64,000 nucleotides of DNA from Synechococcus sp. SP2 MAG (GCA_030756895.1 JAVBIX010000010.1:62001-126000), one strand, 5' to 3'; shown: positions 17,251-28,057, numbered from the stretch's first letter. Notes: generated by a model from the sequence alone, not told the origin. Program-made: numbers and translations.

Positions 17251-18090
17251 GTGACCAACGTGATGTTCCGCCAGCTCGAATTTTTGTCAGAGCTGGAATG
17301 TGACGTCTTGAAGCGGTTGCGTGATTCCTTGGCGGCTCAGAAGCACGTTTGTGTGGCCTATTCGGGTGGTGTTGACAGCAGCCTCGTTGCTGCGATTGCC
17401 CATGAGCAACTTGGTGAACAGGCTCTAGCTATTACCGGAGTTTCTCCCTCCCTAGCGCCCCATCTATTGGTGGAAGCGCGCCAGCAGGCGGCCTGGCTTG
17501 GGATGCGGCATCAGGAGGTGTCCACCCTTGAACTTCAGGATCCGAGTTACACCAGTAATCCTCAGGATCGTTGCTATGCCTGCAAGCGGGAGTTGCATCG
17601 CCACCTCGCTCCGATTGCTGCTGAAGCCAACGGCGCTCTCGTTCTTGATGGGGTCAATCACGATGACCTCGGAGATCATCGCCCTGGGATTGCGGCGGCG
17701 AAGGAAGCGGGTGTTCGCTCTCCTCTGGCTGAACTTGGCATCAGGAAGGAGACCGTTCGCCGCTTGTCTTGGGCGCTTGGTTTCCCTTGGTGGGATAAGC
17801 CTGCGCAGCCTTGCCTTGCCTCCCGTTTTCCCTACGGAGAATCAATCAGCAGTGAACGCCTTCAGCGGGTGGGACAGGCAGAGGCCTGGTTGATTCAGCA
17901 TGGATTCGATCAGGTTCGGGTTCGTAGCCACGGACTGGCGGCTCGGGTGGAGGTTCCAGAAGAGCGAATTGCCGATCTTTTGCAGCCTTTACTGAGACGT
18001 GAGCTGGTGAAAACTTTTCTCAGTCTCGGTTTCACTTCGGTGAGTGTGGATGTAGAGGGGCTGGTGAGCGGCAAGCTCAATCGCGTTTAG
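17251..18090 (+). CDS. larE: LarE-type sacrificial sulfur transferase
   Basis: PP-loop ATPase of the LarE family, which in lactate racemase maturation gives up a cysteine sulfur to build the nickel-pincer cofactor. Residues 38-44 read SGGVDSS (PP-loop); CYACKREL and PCLASRFPYG are the family cysteine and substrate regions. 279 residues, usual length; the start is a GTG. No larA, larB or larC is seen in the window, so the substrate may be different or the partners are elsewhere. Followed after 42 bases by glutamate decarboxylase. Confidence 0.85.
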   Translation: MTNVMFRQLEFLSELECDVLKRLRDSLAAQKHVCVAYSGGVDSSLVAAIAHEQLGEQALAITGVSPSLAPHLLVEARQQAAWLGMRHQEVSTLELQDPSYTSNPQDRCYACKRELHRHLAPIAAEANGALVLDGVNHDDLGDHRPGIAAAKEAGVRSPLAELGIRKETVRRLSWALGFPWWDKPAQPCLASRFPYGESISSERLQRVGQAEAWLIQHGFDQVRVRSHGLAARVEVPEERIADLLQPLLRRELVKTFLSLGFTSVSVDVEGLVSGKLNRV

Positions 18091-18132
18091 ACGTTCGATC
18101 AAACATCCGCTTCGTTACGACTGTGGCGCTGG

Positions 18133-19569
18133 TTGCCCGCTCTGAATAGTTTTTATCAAGATGAATCTTGTCTTGTGGCACTGCATCAATCCCGTCATCA
18201 TCTCCATGACAGTGAGGAGCAGGCGATGGTTGATGCCATGCTTTCTCCTCTGCCAAAGCATCATTTCCCTGGAGTTGGGCGCGAAGGAAATTCCACAGTG
18301 CAACTTTTGAAAGAAGAGTTGCTACTCGATGGAAATAGCAAGCAGAATTTAGCCACTTTTTGTCAGACCTATCAAGCGCAAAGTGCGATGGAGTTGATGG
18401 CTCTGGGAGTGGACAAAAATCTGATCGATAAAGATGAATATCCTCAGACGGCTGAGCTTGAAAGTCGTTGTGTTTCGATGATGGCCGACTTGTGGAATGC
18501 CCCTGGCGCCGCAGTTGGATGCTCCACCATTGGCAGTAGTGAAGCGGCCATGCTGGGAGGGATGGCCGCGAAGTGGCGTTGGCGCAAACGTCGCGAGGCT
18601 GCAGGCTTGCCAACCGATAAGCCCAACATGGTGTGCGGAAGTGTGCAGATCTGCTGGAAGAAGTTTGCGCGTTATTGGGATATTGAAATGCGTGAATTAG
18701 AGATGCTTACCGGCGAGTTGTGTATCAGCCCTGAGCGTGTTCTTGAGGCTGTGGATGAGAACACGATTTTTGTTGTGCCTACGCTTGGGGTGACATATCA
18801 CGGTCTTTATGAAGACATTGAGTCCATCAGCAAGGCTTTGGATGATCTTCAGGCGCGTACAGGCCTCGATGTGCCAATTCACGTAGATGCGGCAAGTGGT
18901 GGTTTTCTTGCTCCGTTCTGTGCGCCCGATCTCCCGCTATGGGACTTTCGCTTGGAAAGGGTGAAATCGATTAATGCTTCAGGCCATAAATTTGGTTTGG
19001 CACCCCTTGGCGTTGGCTGGGTGCTCTGGCGCAGCCAGGAGGATCTTCCTGACGAGCTTGTCTTTCACGTGACCTATCTAGGTGGAGACATGCCGACATT
19101 CCAGATCAATTTTTCAAGGCCTGCAGGTCAGGTGATTGCTCAATATCACGAATTTGTGCGTTTAGGTCGAGAGGGCTATCGCATGCTCCACATGGCCAGT
19201 CATGCGAATGCGCAGTATTTCGCGGACAAATTACGGGAGATGGATCTTTTCAAAATCATCCATGACGGTGCCCCTGACCAGGGCATTCCCACCGTGGTTT
19301 GGACTCTCGATGACAATCCGAAGCATGGCTTCAACCTGTACGACTTCGCCGATCGCTTACGGATGCGGGGGTGGCAGGTGCCTGCCTATCCCTTTACGGG
19401 CGAACTTGAATCAACCGCATTCCAGAGGATCTTGGTGAAGCGAGATTTCACTCGCGATATGGCTGACCTGCTTCTGGAAGACATCCGGCAAGCCATTGCA
19501 CATTTTCAAAAACATCCGCTTACAAGCAATCTGCTCGCCACAGAGGCGGCGTCTTACAACCACCTCTGA
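18133..19569 (+). CDS. gadB: glutamate decarboxylase
   Basis: PLP-dependent enzyme that turns glutamate into GABA and CO2, opening the GABA route that can support the cyanobacterial TCA cycle or acid/osmotic stress tolerance. 478 residues, closely following the E. coli GadB pattern: LATFCQTYQ, LDGNSKQN, GSSEAAMLGGMA, VQICWKKFARYWD, HVDAASGGFLAPF, and the PLP lysine (about K286) in SINASGHKFGLAPLG. The start is TTG 18133; an ATG at 18226 is a poorer choice because it would trim the N-terminal region. Runs in the same direction as larE. Confidence 0.93.
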   Translation: MPALNSFYQDESCLVALHQSRHHLHDSEEQAMVDAMLSPLPKHHFPGVGREGNSTVQLLKEELLLDGNSKQNLATFCQTYQAQSAMELMALGVDKNLIDKDEYPQTAELESRCVSMMADLWNAPGAAVGCSTIGSSEAAMLGGMAAKWRWRKRREAAGLPTDKPNMVCGSVQICWKKFARYWDIEMRELEMLTGELCISPERVLEAVDENTIFVVPTLGVTYHGLYEDIESISKALDDLQARTGLDVPIHVDAASGGFLAPFCAPDLPLWDFRLERVKSINASGHKFGLAPLGVGWVLWRSQEDLPDELVFHVTYLGGDMPTFQINFSRPAGQVIAQYHEFVRLGREGYRMLHMASHANAQYFADKLREMDLFKIIHDGAPDQGIPTVVWTLDDNPKHGFNLYDFADRLRMRGWQVPAYPFTGELESTAFQRILVKRDFTRDMADLLLEDIRQAIAHFQKHPLTSNLLATEAASYNHL

Positions 19570-19584
19570 ACTCAGAGCCTGCAC

Positions 19585-19974
19585 TCAGGCAGCGAGCGGA
19601 ATGGCTGGCATGCGCTCGGTTGTTCCTAGCGCTGCCGGTGTCTCCCGTAAAAAGCTGCGTAGGGCGTGACGACCAGCCTCTAACTCTTCGCACAGCACTT
19701 CACAGGCTTTCTCGGGCATGGTGTGATCACCACAAGTGAAAACATCTACGGCTGCATATCCGTTTTCAGGCCAGGTGTGTATGGAAATGTGCGATTCAGC
19801 CAGAAGTGCCAGACCTGTCACCCCTTGGGGTTCGAAGCGGTGGGTGATCAGGTTGAGAAGAGTTGCACCAGCACGTTGGGCTGCTGTTGTGATGGTGTGT
19901 CTTAGAAAAGTTTCGTCGTCGAGCTTCGAAGGATCGCAGTCATAGAGCTCGAGAATGCAGTGTTTACCAACCAT
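19585..19974 (-). CDS. speD: S-adenosylmethionine decarboxylase proenzyme
   Basis: Makes decarboxylated SAM for spermidine synthesis. The proenzyme self-cleaves at a serine that becomes the pyruvoyl group, here S61 in [14 protein letters not shown]; the other conserved residues (His66, the Cys of DVFTCG) are present. From ATG 19974 it has 129 residues, the usual length for this class ([14 protein letters not shown]). The frame remains open upstream to an ATG at 20106, adding 44 Ser/Ala/Thr-rich residues that include an in-frame 15-base tandem repeat; the longer form cannot be ruled out. Confidence 0.88.
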   Translation of the reverse strand: MVGKHCILELYDCDPSKLDDETFLRHTITTAAQRAGATLLNLITHRFEPQGVTGLALLAESHISIHTWPENGYAAVDVFTCGDHTMPEKACEVLCEELEAGRHALRSFLRETPAALGTTERMPAIPLAA

Positions 19975-20136
19975 GTCGGTTGCACTGGTGTCGGTTGCAC
20001 TGCTGTTAGACGCGCAGCTGTTGGCCGCGCCTGAGCTGAGGTCTTTCGAGCGCTCTGTAGTCGCCCATCCCGGGTTGGGGTGCAGGCTGGACAAGGACTG
20101 CTCCATCAAGAATCTTCATGCAAATGGCCCGCGACC

Positions 20137-21255
20137 CTACCGCGATACGGTCTGTGATCTCAAGCTGTCGGCATCGAGAATCTGCGACTGCTCACGCCAG
20201 CCACCTTCAAATGCGTCCAGATGGGTTGCACTGATAAGGCATTGATGGTTTTTGCCAACGGCCTCCAAGAGGGCCAATTGCCGTGTGGGATCGAGTTCTG
20301 CCAGTACATCATCGAGCAGAAGGAGAGGGGGTTCGCCGCAGAGCTCACCGACCAGTTGTAACTCCGCCATCTTCAAAGCCAGCACAAGGGTGCGTTGTTG
20401 GCCAGAGGAGCCGAATCGTCTTGCAGCAGTGCCATTGATCCGCATTTCGATTTCATCGCGATGAGGACCAACCCGGCAGCTTCCTAATCGTTCTTCTTCG
20501 ATGCGTTGTTCTCGGAGCTGTTGCTCGATCGCAAGCCGCCAGGATTCCTCCTGCTCGTCTCCGATCAATGCACTGCCGGGGGTGTAACAAAGCTGGAGAT
20601 GCTCACGTCCCTCACTCAGCCTGTCTTGCCACACAGCGGCTAGGGGCTCTAAACGGGCAAGGGCTCGGAGACGCCTGCGATGAATACGCGTGCTCACTAA
20701 AGCCATTTGGCTATCAAAGCTTTCGAGGAGCGCCTGAGGTTCCATGCCAGAGGACAGACCTCCCCGACGCCAAAACTGTGCGCGTTGCCTCAACAAGCGC
20801 CCGTATCGACTGATGAGGTCGGCGTAAACAGGCTCCAGTTGAAGGACAACACGATCGAGCCACTGGCGGCGGAGGGCAGGCTCACCTCTCACGAGATGGA
20901 GGTCAAGAGCGCTGAAGCCCACGCAGCGCAGAGGACCAATTAAGTCCAGTTGTCGTTGCAGTGGTTTCCCATTGCGCTTCGCTTGGCGTCCGCCGCGGCG
21001 ACGCAGTTCAAGTTCAAGGATCTGCTGGTCTGCGCAGGTTGCCCTCAGTAGTGAACGGCTGGCGTCCCAATGGATGAGATCTCCGTCCTGACTGGAACGG
21101 TGTGAGCGCAGGCTTCCAAGGAGCTCCACGGATTCCAGCAGGTTTGACTTGCCAGCACCGTTGCTACCGATCACCAGGAGGCGTGGTGCTTCGATCTCCA
21201 GCTGCAGGTTGCTGTGGTTGCGAAAGCCCTGCAGTTGAAGCTGGAGAAGCCGAAT
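20137..21255 (-). CDS. recF: DNA replication and repair protein RecF (apparent ATT start)
   Basis: ABC-type ATPase that loads RecA at single-strand gaps. P-loop [19 protein letters not shown], signature near [19 protein letters not shown] and Walker [15 protein letters not shown] are all present. The conserved N-terminal strand [15 protein letters not shown] is encoded in frame upstream, but between the preceding stop (TAG, 21279-21277) and the P-loop there is no ATG and no usable GTG or TTG: the first is GTG 21174, right at the P-loop. ATT at 21255 falls where RecF normally starts. I give that extent; the 345-residue form from GTG 21174 is the alternative. Confidence 0.85.
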   Translation of the reverse strand: MRLLQLQLQGFRNHSNLQLEIEAPRLLVIGSNGAGKSNLLESVELLGSLRSHRSSQDGDLIHWDASRSLLRATCADQQILELELRRRGGRQAKRNGKPLQRQLDLIGPLRCVGFSALDLHLVRGEPALRRQWLDRVVLQLEPVYADLISRYGRLLRQRAQFWRRGGLSSGMEPQALLESFDSQMALVSTRIHRRRLRALARLEPLAAVWQDRLSEGREHLQLCYTPGSALIGDEQEESWRLAIEQQLREQRIEEERLGSCRVGPHRDEIEMRINGTAARRFGSSGQQRTLVLALKMAELQLVGELCGEPPLLLLDDVLAELDPTRQLALLEAVGKNHQCLISATHLDAFEGGWREQSQILDADSLRSQTVSR

Positions 21256-21338
21256 TGGTCCAAATGCGTCGTGTCGCTAAGGTACTTGGATCGGCTGAAT
21301 TTGCCGATCAATACCGGCAGCTGTTGCGGCAGCCGCAG

Positions 21339-21412
21339 GGGCATGTAGCTCAGTTGGATAGAGCATCAGATTCCGGTTCTGAGGGTCGGGGGTTCGAGTC
21401 CCTCCATGCTCG
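21339..21412 (+). tRNA. tRNA-Arg (CCG)
   Basis: Acceptor GGGCATG (21339-21345) pairs with CATGCTC (21405-21411) with one G-T pair; D arm GCTC/GAGC; anticodon stem TCAGA/TCTGA with loop TTCCGGT, anticodon CCG; T arm with TTCGAGT. Discriminator G21412. Divergent from recF, about 80 bases away. Confidence 0.94.
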
Positions 21413-21433
21413 TGACAGCTCAGGCTCCAGCCT

Positions 21434-21895
21434 TCATCGGAGCCTTAAGCCCATGGCGCGAATCCCGCCAGGGTCAAGGATGAAACCTTGTTTTTTCAAT
21501 CCTTCAAGTGCAATGGCGGGTGCGGAGATCGAGATGCTGCACCCTGGCAATTCTTTTTTTAAGCGTGCAAGGGCGTGATACATCAAGGCGTTCAGTAGCG
21601 CGTTTTGGTCGTCGCCAGGACAAGCGGCGAGGTTCCAGAGATTGGCATTCAAGGCCAGGTCGCTTGTGGCTCGAATGAAGCCAACCAGCGTTTGATCGCG
21701 CTCGTCGATGATGCTGAGTTGCCAGAGGCTGCGATTGAGAGCCAAGGACCAACGCTCCTCGGGATGAGCGGGCTCACCGCAGGAGATCAGCAGCGCATTG
21801 ATCGCCTCACCGCTCGGATGGGGCTCAGTCTGCAGCCGGTAATGGGCAGGCAGTCGTGGTGCAGCGGACTGCTGCCGGAATGGAAGCGGTGACAC
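21434..21895 (-). CDS. GNAT-family N-acetyltransferase
   Basis: 153-residue GNAT-like acetyltransferase. The middle shows the expected fold: SIIDERDQTLVGFIRATSD (strands beta2-beta4), WNLAACPGDDQNALLNALMYHALARLKK (CoA-binding loop and helix alpha3) and a last part EGLKKQGFILDPGGIRAMGL. The Q/RxxGxG loop is not canonical (PGDDQN), so it may be a divergent or inactive member. GTG start directly abuts the ppc stop, so it is the tail of the trpE-gshA-ppc group. Substrate unknown. Confidence 0.65.
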   Translation of the reverse strand: MSPLPFRQQSAAPRLPAHYRLQTEPHPSGEAINALLISCGEPAHPEERWSLALNRSLWQLSIIDERDQTLVGFIRATSDLALNANLWNLAACPGDDQNALLNALMYHALARLKKELPGCSISISAPAIALEGLKKQGFILDPGGIRAMGLRLR

Positions 21896-24800
21896 TCAGC
21901 CTGTATTGCGCATGCCGGCAGCGATGCCGTTGATGGTTAGAAGTGCACCGCGCAGGAGCTCGCTACGGCTGTACGTGCGTCCGTCTCCGTCGCTGCTGGG
22001 CGATTCACTCATGGGTGGTTGACGGTTTTGATCTCTGAGTCGGCGCAACAGCGCAACTTGTAGAAAACCAAGCGGAACGATCGTGCGATTGCGTAGATCA
22101 ACCGAGAGCTGCAGGGCAGGATCGGCATCAAGAAGCCTCTCCTGGCCTGTGATGGCCAATACAAGCTCCTTCGTTCGTGCATATTCCGCGGCGACCGTCG
22201 CGTAAATCTGTTCAAACGCTTCGTGGTTCTCAGCACTGCCCAAACTGGTTACGTAATGACGCGCCAAATCGAGATCCACCTTGGAGAGGGTCATCTCCAC
22301 TTTGGAGATCAGCATGCGGAAGAAAGGCCAGCGCTGATGCAAGGTGCGCAACAACGTGAGTTGGTCTGGATCCGCCTCCAGCTCTTCACTAAGAGCTGAA
22401 CCAACCCCAAACCAGCTGGGGAGTAGGAATCGGCTTTGGGTCCATCCAAACACCCAGGGAATGGCCCTCAGGCTGGAAAGGTCCCGAGCGCCTGTTTTCC
22501 TTCGTGCGGGGCGACTGGAAATCTGCAGTTTGCTGATTTCCTCGATGGGAGTGACCTGTTGAAAAAAGGCGACAAGATCAGGGTTGTCGTGCACCAAGGC
22601 CCTGTAATGGCGGCGTGAGCTCTTGGCGACCCTGGACATCAATTCATTCCAGCTCGGTGTTGCATCGAGTTGGTTGGTCACCAGGCTGTTTTGGACAACT
22701 GCGGTGGTTACTGTCTCAAGGTTGTACAAGGCCAGCTCCGGCAAGCTGTACTTCGAGGCCAAGACTTCACCCTGCTCCGTGATTTTGATGCGTCCCTGCA
22801 GAGTGCCACTTGGCTGAGCCAAGATCGCTTGGTAGGCCGGGCCACCACCACGCCCTACGGACCCACCACGTCCATGGAAGAGACGCAGGGCAATGCCCTG
22901 ACGAGAGGCCAAGTCTTGCAAGGCGATCTGGGCTTGATGGATTTCCCAGTTGCTGGAGAGAAACCCTGAATCCTTATTGCTATCGGAATATCCGAGCATG
23001 AGCTCTTGGAGAAGCAACCCCTGGGTGCCGACCTTGGGCAGCAAGTCTCGATAGAGGGGGGTCTGGAACAGTTGCTCCATGACCTCAGGAGCCTTCTGGA
23101 GATCTTCCACGGTCTCGAACAGTGGGACGACAAGGAGGTCGGCATGGCGGGACGAAGGATCAACCAATCCCGCTTCTTTTGCGAGCAGAAGCACCTCGAG
23201 TAAATCGGAGACGCTGTGACTCATCGAGATCACGTAGGTTCCGCAAATACGGCTGCCGAATTCATCCTGCAAACGGTGCAGCATTCGGAACACGTCCACC
23301 GTTTCAGCTGTGGCCGCAGACCAGCTCACTGCCGGCGGAATCAAGGGACGACGCGTGTGCAATTCCTCCATCAACCAGGCCACTCGCTCCGCCTCGTCCA
23401 TCTCTCCGTAGGCACGATCTGGATTGATATACCGGCTTATTTCGTCGAGCGCATCACTGTGTCGAGTGCTTTCTTGCCGGATGTCGAGACCTGCCAGTGA
23501 AAACGCGAAGATGTTCACCTGCGTGAGCAGGGTATCGAGGGGTTCACAGCTCAGATCTGTGTTAACCAAGCTGGTGCGGATCAGTTCAAGCTCGCTGCGA
23601 AACTCAGCGATCGAGCCGTAGTGGAGAGCGTCGCCTGGGGCGTTTCCTTGAGTACTGGATGGCAACCCTTCAGGTGGGGTTCGCCAGCCGGCATCAGCAA
23701 GTTGCTGATTGCGCAACTGCGTCAGACGTAGGCGCTCAAGCACGAAGCTGAGCTTGAGCCGATAGGGCTCAAGCCGGTATCGGGTGGCGCGCTCCTCGTA
23801 AACATCAGGGAAGCGGAGTCGGTCCATTTCCAAGGATTCGAGCAGGGGAGCACTCACCTGGCTCCATTGCATGGAAATGCTGAGTTGATTGCGAAGGTGT
23901 TGCACGGCACTGACATACCGCTCAAGCATTAATTGGCGTTGATAACAGGCTGTACGCCAAGTGATTTCAGTGGTGACGGATGGGTTCCCATCTCTGTCGG
24001 ACCCCACCCATGATCCAAACGTGCAAAACGATGACGAAGGAACCCTGACGTCTGGATAGCTGGCAGCAAGAGACGCGACGATCCGGCGTCGCAGCTGCGG
24101 CATGGCATTGAACAGAACCTGCTGGAAATAATGGAGGGCGTAGTCCACTTCATCCAGAACCGATGGCTTGAACTGATGGAGCTCATCGGTTCTCCACCAA
24201 AGCCTGATCTCTTCTTCAAGCTGAAGTCGCACGCTGTCTGCAGCACCTGAGGGAGTTAGTGGCTGAGTCTCAAGTTGCTGGAGAAGACTGGCAACGCGTC
24301 GCTGTTTATGGCGCACGGTATGCCGCACGATCTCCGTGGGGTGGGCTGTGAAAACCAAACGGATATCGAGTTCTTGGAGCAGGGCCTCAAGCTGGGCTGG
24401 GGGAACATTGAGTCGTCTCAAGCGCTCAAATAATTCTCTAAACGTTGCCGGTTCGGTCTGGGTGGCTAGAGGTGGAGCAAATGGATCGAATTGCTCTGCC
24501 TGGTCCTGGGATCGATTGATGCTCTCGAGGTAGGTGTCCTCTTCGATGCGTTGTTCCAGGATGTTGACAAGCTGGAAATACAACGAGAATGCTCTTGCGG
24601 CAGCGATGGCCTCAGCAAGATCCATCTCCTTAATGAGATCAATCAGTGCATCGGTTCCAGCTAGATGCTCGCCAGGAAGGACCGGATCACTGAGCTGCTT
24701 CATGCGCAGTAGTCGCTCGGCCTGCTCCGATGGACATTCGCTGCGCAGAACGGTTCGCCATAGGTCTTCAACAAGAGCAAGGCGTTGCTGCAGGAGCTGA

Positions 24801-24907
24801 CCACCGCCTGCTTCGTTGCCATCAGCCCTGGGCTGTGTGCTCTCAGGAATCAGGGCTGAGGACGAATGCATCGATGGGAAACCGCTATCAGATGAAGTCA
24901 TGATCAT
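21896..24907 (-). CDS. ppc: phosphoenolpyruvate carboxylase
   Basis: Anaplerotic enzyme that carboxylates PEP to oxaloacetate, feeding amino acid synthesis. 1003 residues; key blocks are [17 protein letters not shown] (catalytic His), the PEP-site region [33 protein letters not shown] (mobile loop) and the C-terminal NG..AGMRNTG. All are intact. It starts at ATG 24907 (or 24901), whose ATGA overlaps the gshA stop, so translation is coupled. Confidence 0.97.
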   Translation of the reverse strand: MIMTSSDSGFPSMHSSSALIPESTQPRADGNEAGGGQLLQQRLALVEDLWRTVLRSECPSEQAERLLRMKQLSDPVLPGEHLAGTDALIDLIKEMDLAEAIAAARAFSLYFQLVNILEQRIEEDTYLESINRSQDQAEQFDPFAPPLATQTEPATFRELFERLRRLNVPPAQLEALLQELDIRLVFTAHPTEIVRHTVRHKQRRVASLLQQLETQPLTPSGAADSVRLQLEEEIRLWWRTDELHQFKPSVLDEVDYALHYFQQVLFNAMPQLRRRIVASLAASYPDVRVPSSSFCTFGSWVGSDRDGNPSVTTEITWRTACYQRQLMLERYVSAVQHLRNQLSISMQWSQVSAPLLESLEMDRLRFPDVYEERATRYRLEPYRLKLSFVLERLRLTQLRNQQLADAGWRTPPEGLPSSTQGNAPGDALHYGSIAEFRSELELIRTSLVNTDLSCEPLDTLLTQVNIFAFSLAGLDIRQESTRHSDALDEISRYINPDRAYGEMDEAERVAWLMEELHTRRPLIPPAVSWSAATAETVDVFRMLHRLQDEFGSRICGTYVISMSHSVSDLLEVLLLAKEAGLVDPSSRHADLLVVPLFETVEDLQKAPEVMEQLFQTPLYRDLLPKVGTQGLLLQELMLGYSDSNKDSGFLSSNWEIHQAQIALQDLASRQGIALRLFHGRGGSVGRGGGPAYQAILAQPSGTLQGRIKITEQGEVLASKYSLPELALYNLETVTTAVVQNSLVTNQLDATPSWNELMSRVAKSSRRHYRALVHDNPDLVAFFQQVTPIEEISKLQISSRPARRKTGARDLSSLRAIPWVFGWTQSRFLLPSWFGVGSALSEELEADPDQLTLLRTLHQRWPFFRMLISKVEMTLSKVDLDLARHYVTSLGSAENHEAFEQIYATVAAEYARTKELVLAITGQERLLDADPALQLSVDLRNRTIVPLGFLQVALLRRLRDQNRQPPMSESPSSDGDGRTYSRSELLRGALLTINGIAAGMRNTG

Positions 24908-26049
24908 CCCAAAGCGTCAGCTAGGGATCTGTCGACCGGCTGTTCTTCCTGTTCCATCTCGAGAATTCCAGTACGGAATTCCTCTTCAAGACTGCGTCCA
25001 TTTTCGATTCCTTTGAGCCAACGCATGGCTTGATTCCCTTCCGCAAGAACGGATTCGAGAGGGAGCAGGCAGGACGCAAGGTCAAGCTCATGCGCTAAGG
25101 GCATCACGGCATTGATCATGTCCTTCAGCCAGTCGCGACATAACCGTTGTCGACCATCACGCCAGTCATGCAACTGCGCATCGAGGCTATGCCTAGCGGC
25201 AGCGGCGTCATTGCGATCACTGAGCACCATGAGCTGGTCGGCGCTCAGGTCACTTGCCTTAAAGGGGTCGAGCTGATCAGGCTCCCGAAGCAACATCAGC
25301 ACGCGCAGTTCCATCAGGGCTGTAATGGCCAGCAGCAGATCTGGATTGGTGACCAAATCGCAGATCCGTAGCTCGAGCCGGTTGAGGTCAAAGGGCCGCT
25401 GTGGACCATTGGGACGGACGGACGTCCATAGATGACGCACGTTGTGCATGCGCCCCTCCACCAGCTGGGTGTCAGTCCATTCCACGAAATGCTCTAAATC
25501 GCGAAACAAAGGAACTTGTTTGGGAGTGAGGGGGAATTGCAGCCAACGTTGTGAGTGAGCGCCGGTGATCTGGCGGTTGAGAAAGGGTGAACTGGCGCTC
25601 AGGGCAAGCAGAAGGGCTGCTTCACAACGCACAAGCCGAAGAGCGGGAAATAAATCGGCCGGTTCACTGATCCCCAAGTTGATATGGATGCTCGCTGTGA
25701 CGACCGTGGTGCCGTAGGTGGCTTCGATGAGGTCGTGATAAGGGTCGTTTGGATTGGATCGTTCGAATCGCGTGGCATCTCCCAAGGTGAGAGTGCTGCC
25801 TGGGAGCAAGGTGAGATCACGTTCTGCAAGCCATGTCCGTAGGCGCCGGCGCGGGGCCAGAAGGGCTTCTTTGAGCTTTTTGTAATCGGATTCAGGCTCT
25901 GTGATGTATTCCAAATTGCGGTGGTCTGGCTCAACGCAGAATTCAGTGAGATCCTGCTTGACCAGCTCGGCTACACCAACGTTTTCACCGGTGCTCCGAC
26001 CGGTGAACAATTCCACTTCAAACCCTTTGAGTCTGAGCTTTTCGATCAT
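24904..26049 (-). CDS. gshA: glutamate-cysteine ligase, cyanobacterial type
   Basis: First enzyme of glutathione synthesis (gamma-glutamylcysteine). The 381-residue product starts [17 protein letters not shown] and shows the typical blocks [49 protein letters not shown] and ASIHINLG of the cyanobacterial GshA family. Its ATG overlaps the trpE stop (ATGA) and its stop overlaps ppc (ATGA), so trpE-gshA-ppc are translated in a chain. Confidence 0.93.
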   Translation of the reverse strand: MIEKLRLKGFEVELFTGRSTGENVGVAELVKQDLTEFCVEPDHRNLEYITEPESDYKKLKEALLAPRRRLRTWLAERDLTLLPGSTLTLGDATRFERSNPNDPYHDLIEATYGTTVVTASIHINLGISEPADLFPALRLVRCEAALLLALSASSPFLNRQITGAHSQRWLQFPLTPKQVPLFRDLEHFVEWTDTQLVEGRMHNVRHLWTSVRPNGPQRPFDLNRLELRICDLVTNPDLLLAITALMELRVLMLLREPDQLDPFKASDLSADQLMVLSDRNDAAAARHSLDAQLHDWRDGRQRLCRDWLKDMINAVMPLAHELDLASCLLPLESVLAEGNQAMRWLKGIENGRSLEEEFRTGILEMEQEEQPVDRSLADALG

Positions 26050-27578
26050 GACTTCGCATCCTCAAGGCAAGCGAGAGCGGTGAGCATGGCGCGGGCCTTG
26101 TTCAGGGTTTCTTGGTACTCAGAAGCGGGGTCGGAATCGGCTACGACGCCAGCACCGGCTTGCACTTGGACGTTCCAACCCCCCTCAGGGTGAGGACGGA
26201 CCACCATCGTGCGAATGGTGATCGCCGTGTTGAGAGCCCCGGCTAGATCTACAGAACCGTAGACGCCGGAGTAAGGCCCTCGAGCATCGGGCTCTAGCTG
26301 ATGAATCAGCTGCATGGCCCTGATTTTTGGAGCGCCACTCACTGTTCCTGCCGGGAATGAGGCCATCAATAAGTCCCAGATGTCTCGTCCTTGAGCCAAG
26401 CGTCCTTCAACTTGGCTCACGATGTGCATGACATGGGAGTAACGCTCGATCACCATCAGCTCTTTGACCTCCACCGTGCCAGCGGTGCAAACCCGGCCTA
26501 AGTCATTGCGGCCAAGGTCAACCAACATCACATGTTCAGCCCGTTCTTTGGGATCAGCAAGCAGATCGACTTCAAAATTTCGATCTTCCAGTTCATTGCG
26601 CCCGCGTGGGCGCGTGCCAGCGATGGGCCTCAGGCTGGCAAGAATGCCTCCCTGGTCTGGTTCTGCCTTGACCATGACTTCAGGGCTTGAACCGATCAGG
26701 TACCAATCTCCGAAATCAAAAAAGGCCATGTAAGGGGATGGATTAACCATCCTCAAGCTCCGGTAGACCTCTAAGGGGGCCTGAGAGACGCGTGTTTCTA
26801 GCCGTTGGCTGATGACGAGTTGAAAGGCGTCTCCTGCGGCGATGTGTTCTTGGGCCGTGGCAACGGCTTGTTGATAATTCTCAGGAGATCGATTGCTTTG
26901 TGTTTCTGGTGTAGGCCTCGCCTCAGGCTTCCAGCGCAGGGGACGCACCTGGGGTAGAGGTGATGCCATGCGGTTTTCAAGCCCATGGATGCGACCCATA
27001 GCCCCATCCCAGGCTTGATCTGCGGTTTTGGCCGCGGCCCTGGTACCGCTCAAATCTCCGTAAGCCACTGCCGTGATCAAACGCTTCACTTGATCGATGA
27101 TCAAGATGCTGTCCATCAACATCCAAACGCCGTCAGGCGGTGCGTTCCCGTCGGCTTGATGCACGGGAACGCTGGGTTCGATCCAACGGATGAGCTCATA
27201 TCCCCACATCCCGTACAACTGCCCAAGGGGTGGCAGGCCTGGAAGAGAGACGGGCTTGTAGGCATTCGTGCATTCACGAAGCACCTCTAGGGGATTGCCT
27301 TGAAAGCTTTCTTCGTGGCCATCTCGCCAGCGGCGCGTCAGAACGTCCCCTCTTGCTGAAAGTGTCCACAAAGGATCACAGGCAATCACACTCCAACGGC
27401 CAAGGTTCTCGCCACCTTCGACGGATTCAAGTAACACCCCTGGGGGGTGGCCTTCACCGACCTTGAGCCAGGTGGTGAGGGGGGTTTCTAGATCAGCGGG
27501 CCAGCTATGGGCTACGGGAATAAACGTTGCCCCGCAGCGTGCGGCTTCAATAAAGGCGGAGCGGTCGGGGCTGAGCAT
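26046..27578 (-). CDS. trpE: anthranilate synthase component I
   Basis: Converts chorismate to anthranilate with TrpG-supplied ammonia; first tryptophan step. 510 residues; the chorismate-binding block contains SPEVMVKAEPDQGGILASLRPIAGTRPRG, then ERAEHVMLVDLGRNDLGRVC and SFPAGTVSGAPKIRAMQLI, all intact. The N-terminal regulatory part has LESVEGGENLGRWS, where feedback by tryptophan binds in the family (LLES motif). First gene of the trpE-gshA-ppc-GNAT group; psaD lies 47 bases upstream in the same direction. Confidence 0.95.
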   Translation of the reverse strand: MLSPDRSAFIEAARCGATFIPVAHSWPADLETPLTTWLKVGEGHPPGVLLESVEGGENLGRWSVIACDPLWTLSARGDVLTRRWRDGHEESFQGNPLEVLRECTNAYKPVSLPGLPPLGQLYGMWGYELIRWIEPSVPVHQADGNAPPDGVWMLMDSILIIDQVKRLITAVAYGDLSGTRAAAKTADQAWDGAMGRIHGLENRMASPLPQVRPLRWKPEARPTPETQSNRSPENYQQAVATAQEHIAAGDAFQLVISQRLETRVSQAPLEVYRSLRMVNPSPYMAFFDFGDWYLIGSSPEVMVKAEPDQGGILASLRPIAGTRPRGRNELEDRNFEVDLLADPKERAEHVMLVDLGRNDLGRVCTAGTVEVKELMVIERYSHVMHIVSQVEGRLAQGRDIWDLLMASFPAGTVSGAPKIRAMQLIHQLEPDARGPYSGVYGSVDLAGALNTAITIRTMVVRPHPEGGWNVQVQAGAGVVADSDPASEYQETLNKARAMLTALACLEDAKS

Positions 27579-27625
27579 GAGGAGATTGTTGCAACCGACC
27601 GCTGGGCATCATTTCCGAACGCTGA

Positions 27626-28057
27626 TCAGGAATCGAACGTGTTTCGGCCGCTGAACTTGATGCTGGAAGGCTCGACATTCGCGCCGATTCTTCTGGGGTT
27701 ATGGCCAACCATTGGCCGTCCCTCGTTCACTTTCTCAGAGAAGACGCCATCCAATGGATGCAGGAACTCGGTATCGCCACCAGGGAAGATCCGGTAGATC
27801 TTGAAGTCCTCGATCCGAGGCTTGAATTTGGTGCGGAGTTGGGTGCCCAAGGCCAAGCACTGTTCCTTGCGCGCGAAATACATGATGTTTTCGCCAGAAG
27901 ACATCATCGCGGCTCCGCCTGTTGGGAGTTCGAAGGCTTGCTCGCTCTTGCTGGTCCAGGTGATGGCGTACTTTTCTTCCGTTTCAGCGGAATTGAGCAG
28001 GCCGCCGGTGCTGCCGATGTACTGGGGAAGCTGACCGGTTAAGGCGGATGCTGTCAT
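27626..28057 (-). CDS. psaD: photosystem I reaction center subunit II (PsaD)
   Basis: Stromal-side PSI subunit that docks ferredoxin. 143 residues beginning [19 protein letters not shown], followed by the conserved [35 protein letters not shown]-like and [24 protein letters not shown] blocks, a standard PsaD of normal length. Upstream (58-150) is a spacer shared with the end of the histidine kinase gene; psaD transcription is normally strong and light controlled, but I see no clear element here. Confidence 0.97.
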   Translation of the reverse strand: MTASALTGQLPQYIGSTGGLLNSAETEEKYAITWTSKSEQAFELPTGGAAMMSSGENIMYFARKEQCLALGTQLRTKFKPRIEDFKIYRIFPGGDTEFLHPLDGVFSEKVNEGRPMVGHNPRRIGANVEPSSIKFSGRNTFDS

